Below, one piece after another: positions 18,616 through 22,350 of a stretch of DNA of 22,350 bases. The stretch is from Gnetum montanum (Eukaryota > Streptophyta > Gnetopsida > Gnetales > Gnetaceae), in NCBI GenBank assembly GCA_015680685.1, contig MNCI01036747.1, positions 5,236 to 27,585 on the forward strand, in the 5' to 3' direction. A model generated the notes under the pieces. The model was given only the letters and a program-made list of their open reading frames with translations. It had not been told where the DNA came from and ran no database searches. The translations under genes were made by a program, and so were the position numbers. Position 1 is the stretch's first letter, and the number at the start of each line of letters is the position of its first letter.

Positions 18616-19492
18616 TGATGAGTAGCGGGTATCCCCTATGCCTAAGTATATGAATCACAAGTGTTCACTAGTGATCTAGTCAAATTCCATAGACTTAGTT
18701 ATCCAAGTAGCTGATATTCTTAAATAGTGAATCGTGGAGTTACAAATCATTGTCTTCATAATTCACACTTGTGTGTAACTGTATGTATGATTAAGTGTGG
18801 TTAAGACATATGATATGTATTTTTATAAGTATTTTTATCATATTCTCTCCTAATTTCTTAACAATAAAATGAAGATTTAATAATTAAATTAAATAACTAA
18901 TTCCTAAGTTAGCTAATCTAATGTGAAGTAACCATTCCCACTTACCATGCACATCTTGAACTTATACTAACACTGCTAGGTTACCAAGTGTATACTACTA
19001 GGCATACCAAGTATACACTAATGAAATTACCAAGCATTAGTACATTATGCTCGAATTTATTGTAGTCATGTGCCTATGATTAATCATATTAATTAATCAA
19101 AAACATTAAAGTAAATTTCACATAAAGTAAAGTACTGAAAGAAAATAGTGAACGATTCTAAGTACTGCAATGGATATAGGAAATCTCGATTTTATTGTCG
19201 ATCATGCCAATGTGTTTAGATACATAAGCATTCAAATAAAACTCTATACAAGTTCATATTTTCATACTACTAGTACTCAAAGGAAAATATTCTAACTCTG
19301 GAAGGAAGAAACTGCAAAAATTTAGCTAACTCTATGATTGAAAGATGTCATAAATACAAGGGATGCATGCATTTATATAGGAAATGACCACATCAATGTC
19401 AATGTATCTACATCGATGCATCCTAACATGCATCAACAAGGATATGTCAATGAACATGCATCAACATAGCCTATCTTATTAATGTTTCATCA
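18616..19492 (-). repeat. Solo LTR of the gypsy family (877 bp, reversed)
   Basis: On the plus strand it begins TGATGAG and ends TTCATCA, giving the TGATGA...TCATCA ends of the family. The interior matches the reversed LTR at 10202-10940 along its length, including the CATCTTGAAC block, the TACCAAG(C/T) blocks and TATATAAAT near the U3/R boundary. Flanks are ATGTT (18611-18615) and GTGTT (19493-19497), a likely 5-base target duplication with one change. No internal element sequence adjoins it, so recombination between two LTRs probably removed the rest. Confidence 0.85.
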
Positions 19493-19497
19493 GTGTT

Positions 19498-19573
19498 GGT
19501 ACTAGGCTTTGAACCCAACACCTTCAAGAACAAATATGTGCGAAGGGACAAACCGGTCAATGGACCATGCTCC
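19498..19573 (-). mobile_element. SINE type B, head part (right of the solo LTR)
   Basis: In reverse it reads GGAGCATGGTCCATTGACC, with GGGTTCAAAGCC as B box, matching 11875-11942. Together with 18540-18615 it rebuilds the layout of the uninterrupted left-arm copy. Confidence 0.6.
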
Positions 19574-20283
19574 TATAAAATAGTTTTTATTAATGGGTTA
19601 AGTATTTAATTTAGGGATTTATGTTAGTAATTTATATAATATTAGATTCATAGAATGTTTTTTATGTTGTTGTATTATATAGGGATAGTGAGGTGTTTTT
19701 TATTATATAGGTTATTTGTTAAATTCAACAATTTGTTTAGGGGCCATGGGTATTATGTTGGTGTTTTTATAAGAGGTATATATTGTAGTGTTTTTTAGAT
19801 ACCCTATTTATTCAATTCAATAAATTGTTTGGGGTATAAGAGGTTTGTAGAGTATATATTTAGGGAGTGAATAGACTATATGTTTAGGGATATATATGTG
19901 GGTATTATGTTAGTGGTGTTATAATGGGTATATGTTGTAGTGTTAGTTTTCTTTTATAAGTTATTTATCTAATTCATTAAATTGTTTAGGGTGTGAAAAG
20001 TTTGTAAAGTAGTTATTTAGGGGATGCATACATTGTATGTTTAGGGATATATATGTGAGTATTATGTTGGTGTTGTTATAATGGCCATAAATTATAGTGT
20101 TATTTTTTTAATAGTTTATTTATTCAATTTAGCAAATTGTCTAGGATGTGTGCATATTGTGTTGTTGTTGCTATAATGGTGTATGCAATGTTGGTTTATT
20201 TTTTAAATTATTATTATAGATAGGTTTGTAGAGTAGTTATTTAGGGGATATATAAATTGTATATTTAGGAGTATATATATGAT

Positions 20284-20420
20284 GGGTGTTAGAACCTAAA
20301 ATAATTGAAACATAGGTACACCTTAAGATTTATAGAATTTTATAACTCAATGCTACATAGTAGAATCAAACTTTTGACTTGGGGTTACCATGCCAACACT
20401 CATACCACTAGGCTAACACC
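20284..20420 (-). mobile_element. tRNA-derived SINE (type A), copy 2
   Basis: The reverse complement begins GGTGTTAGCCTAGTGGTATG (A box close to consensus). It has a B-box-like GTTTGATTC at about 20363-20378 and the body GAGTTATAAAATTCTATAAA, ending in TTCTAACACCC. It interrupts a tandem unit at the same relative place as copy 1 in the left arm. Confidence 0.75.
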
Positions 20421-20690
20421 TCATTATTATCTATGTTAGGTGTATATATGTAGGTATTATGTTGGTGTTGTTATAAAGGATATATATTGTAGTGTTATTT
20501 TTTTAATAGGTTATTCTTTTAATTTAGCAAATTGTTTAGGGAGGTGTGAGTATTATGTTGTTTTTTTTATAACAGTATATGTAGTGTTAGTTTGTATTCT
20601 TTTTTATTATAAGTAGATTTATAAACTAGTTATTTAGGTGGTGCATAGAATGTATGTTTAGGGGTATATATAGTCTTATAAAAATTTGTA

Positions 20691-21100
20691 ATATTGTTTA
20701 TACTTGAATTTTATAGGATGCCTAGGATAGGGTATTGTTTATAATGATTTTTAAAGAAAATTTTAGCACTACATATGACATGCTCCTAGGTTAGTAGCAT
20801 AACAACTACATAGGAAGTCCAAAGGGGGTGGTGGTGCTGGGTTCTATGAATATAAAATTTTTTGTTATTGTTTGTCATTGCGGAAGAGTGTGGTAGCAGT
20901 GTGAATTATTTATAGGTTGTGGGTAGTGTATTATTATTGTTATGAGGATGTATGTAGTGCTTGTTTTTTTTTTCTTTTTAAATTCTAGATAAGTTTGTAA
21001 AGTAGTTATTTGTTCAATTTAGAAAATTGTTTAAGGGTATATGTAGTATTAGTCTATTTTTTTAAGTATAGATAAGGGAATGATGGATCCTAAAAAATGA
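20691..21100. other. Degenerate tandem-unit remnants, no gene
   Basis: Weak pieces of the arm unit recur near 20930-21075 (TATGTAGTGCTTG, then AAGTAGTTATTTGTTCAATTTAG). A stretch at about 20780-20830 (GACATGCTCCTAGGTTAGTAGC) resembles the SINE-B body. These suggest the arm sequence once extended further right. No coding signal is seen. Confidence 0.45.
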
Positions 21101-21256
21101 ATAATGAGACATTCTCCTAGTGCTAAGATACTTAATTTGGAAGCTCTAGATCATGGGTTCGATTCTCGTGAGCAATGATGAGTTATATAAAGTTATAATT
21201 GGACTATATATCTTGAGATGTGCCTATTTTTTTCTTACTTTAGGTTTCAACATCCC
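21101..21256 (+). mobile_element. tRNA-derived SINE (type A), best preserved copy
   Basis: A box CTCCTAGTGCTAAG (21114-21127) and B box GGGTTCGATTCTCG (21165-21178), nearly consensus for pol III, sit about 50 bases apart. They are followed by the family body (GAGTTATATAAAGTTATAAT, then TTCTTACTTTAGG) and a TTTCAACATCCC end. The B box here identifies the family as tRNA-derived. Confidence 0.78.
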
Positions 21257-21600
21257 ATTATTCAAATACATTTTCATGGATTTTCACTTCTTACTAAAGG
21301 GTTTTTTGTAAAAAGAAGAAGAAAAGTCTCTCTAAAGAAAAAAGAAAAAATTAATTAGAGATAAAGAACAAATAGCAAGAAAAGCTGAAAGATTTCTATC
21401 CTTGAGCTTCCAAATAAAATAATTTACTACTTTAGAAAATAAATTAATTGCTCAACTTTCATTGGGAGCTTTTTTACTTGAAGTTGTAGCTAAAAGGTGA
21501 CATCCTTGAGAATCTAATCTGTGACACCTAAAGAATGGTCATAGTTATGCTCTTGCTACCAGAGAATAATACTTGCATATCAAATCTTCTGAATAGAGTA
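21257..21600. other. AT-rich stretch, nothing recognised
   Basis: Purine-rich A/G sequence (about 21310-21400) and AT-rich filler. It may be the decayed far C-terminal or 3' part of the LINE to its right, but no motif supports this. Confidence 0.4.
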
Positions 21601-22050
21601 CAAACTAATTAATAGAATGTAATTCTAAATGCAAATAAATAAAGTAGATAAAGTAGTTTGATCATTAAGAATAACTTCATTGATGGTTGCTTAAAATTTG
21701 TTACAAATTTTGAATGTTCATTTTCAAGCATGTTGAGCAAATGGACATTCAAAAAAACATGAGAAAATAATTCTTCACTTCTACAAAGAGGAAATTGAGG
21801 AGAAATATTTTCCATATGTTTAAGATGAGTGTCAACAAGAAGACCTTAATAAATAAGACACCATAAAAAATATAAATTTTAGGAAATATGGAAGTTCTCC
21901 CAGTATCTTTTATTTTCCTCATTCAAAAGTGTGATGATAATTGCATTTTTGAGGCCTTCTTGGATTTTTAATGAATAAAATCATTATTTTTGGTAATCTC
22001 ATAAGCAATTTTCAAATTAAAAGAAAAAACATATCTACCATCCTTCCAAA
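21600..22050 (-). pseudogene. LINE protein C-terminal zinc-binding (zf-RVT) remnant
   Basis: Minus-strand translation gives DGRYVFSFNLKIAYEI (about 21995-22043), like the GKFSVKSAYE block before the RT zinc-binding domain of plant LINEs. Next come LWCLIY, GLLVDTHLKHMENISP and FPLCRSEELFSHVFLN (about 21740-21870), which fit the FLW.L..GL.....L, CPLC, E...HLFL pattern. The first Cys of the CPLC pair is Phe here and the final Cys is lost, so metal binding is doubtful. Stops interrupt it (for example before GLLVD). The longest open part is 21609-21815. Sequence to 22350 may continue the same LINE upstream. Confidence 0.68.
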
Positions 22051-22350
22051 AATATATTTGGAAAAGCTTGATGCAAATTGTTGTCAACCTTAAATAAATT
22101 CTCAAGATTTGAAATCAATTTTTTACAATTCTTTTTTCTCTTTCTATTTAAACCATAGAGGCTAAAAGCTTCATTTTAAGTAATCCATCTATCATGTATA
22201 TGCAAACAAGAAATTGTAGTGATACCAAATTTGCTCCAAGTAGTACATAATCTAGATGCATTAGTAGCTCAAGTGCCTTCATTAAAAGGAAGCCATAATG
22301 GACTAATTTGCTTAAGCATATCTTCTAAAATTGTAATATGATTTTAATTC

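Larger units (their letters stand above)
18318..20690 (+). repeat. Right arm of the large inverted repeat, interrupted by a solo LTR
   Basis: AT-rich tandem units of roughly 150 bases recur. A TGTTTAGGGATATATATGTG block appears near 19890 and 20037 (about 147 apart), and the units carry TATTATGTTGGTGTTGTTATAA, GTAGTGTTAGTTT, AGGTTATTTGTTCAATTTAG and GTAGAGTAGTTATTTAGGGG-type blocks. Units are seen at about 18330-18540, 19580-20280 and 20440-20690. The reverse complement of 10955-12190 follows the same plan, with SINE-B and SINE-A at the same places. No protein is encoded. Confidence 0.8.

Noticed and set aside
21165-21178. A true tRNA gene at the strong B box
   Set aside because: The sequence does not fold into a full tRNA cloverleaf that I can see, and it continues into the SINE body shared with two other copies.

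Overview
The window looks like intergenic DNA from a large, repeat-rich plant genome. A large-genome seed plant is likely and a gymnosperm is plausible, but the species cannot be read from this sequence. The reasons are two heavily decayed Ty3/gypsy LTR retrotransposons of a plant type, LINE fragments, tRNA-derived SINE-like units, foldback elements, a broken exon of a plant R2R3-MYB gene, AT-rich composition and two single-N assembly marks. I see no intact protein-coding gene; every recognisable coding stretch is broken.

Bases 1-10201 hold two same-strand copies of one gypsy family. Copy 1 enters from the left edge and shows protease, reverse transcriptase, RNase H and integrase (1 to about 3600). 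A 968-base LTR follows (3699-4666). Copy 2 then runs through gag (about 4669-6490), protease, RT, RNase H and the start of integrase (about 6740-9373) to a second LTR (about 9400-10201). The central LTR appears to serve both copies, as in an LTR-interior-LTR-interior-LTR tandem. Both copies carry the same Asp-to-Asn change in the RT catalytic pair and the same TAG codon at three matching places.

Bases 10202-10940 are a third LTR of the family in reverse orientation, tail-to-tail with the second. A large inverted repeat follows. Its left arm (about 10955-12190) and right arm (about 18318-20690) are built of degenerate AT-rich tandem units, with two kinds of SINE-like insertion in the same order in both arms. 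The right arm is also split by a fourth, solo LTR (18616-19492), for which the left arm keeps the empty site.

The spacer of about 6 kb between the arms is a patchwork: a small array of GGTAACG-containing repeats, a CpG-rich island (about 12380-12850), AT-rich filler with a SINE-like unit and short duplications, a 68-base tandem array (14456-14770), a LINE RT fragment on the minus strand, the MYB third-exon remnant, two fragments that look like Helitron/PIF1-type helicase protein, a TIR element (16618-17106), and a long foldback element (about 17117-18313) with a 76-base hairpin inserted in it. After the right arm come a further SINE (21101-21256) and the C-terminal zinc-binding part of a LINE protein on the minus strand (about 21600-22050).

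Nothing here works together as an active pathway. The interest lies in the order of insertions, shared ancestral defects, and several structures whose transcripts could fold into long double-stranded RNA.
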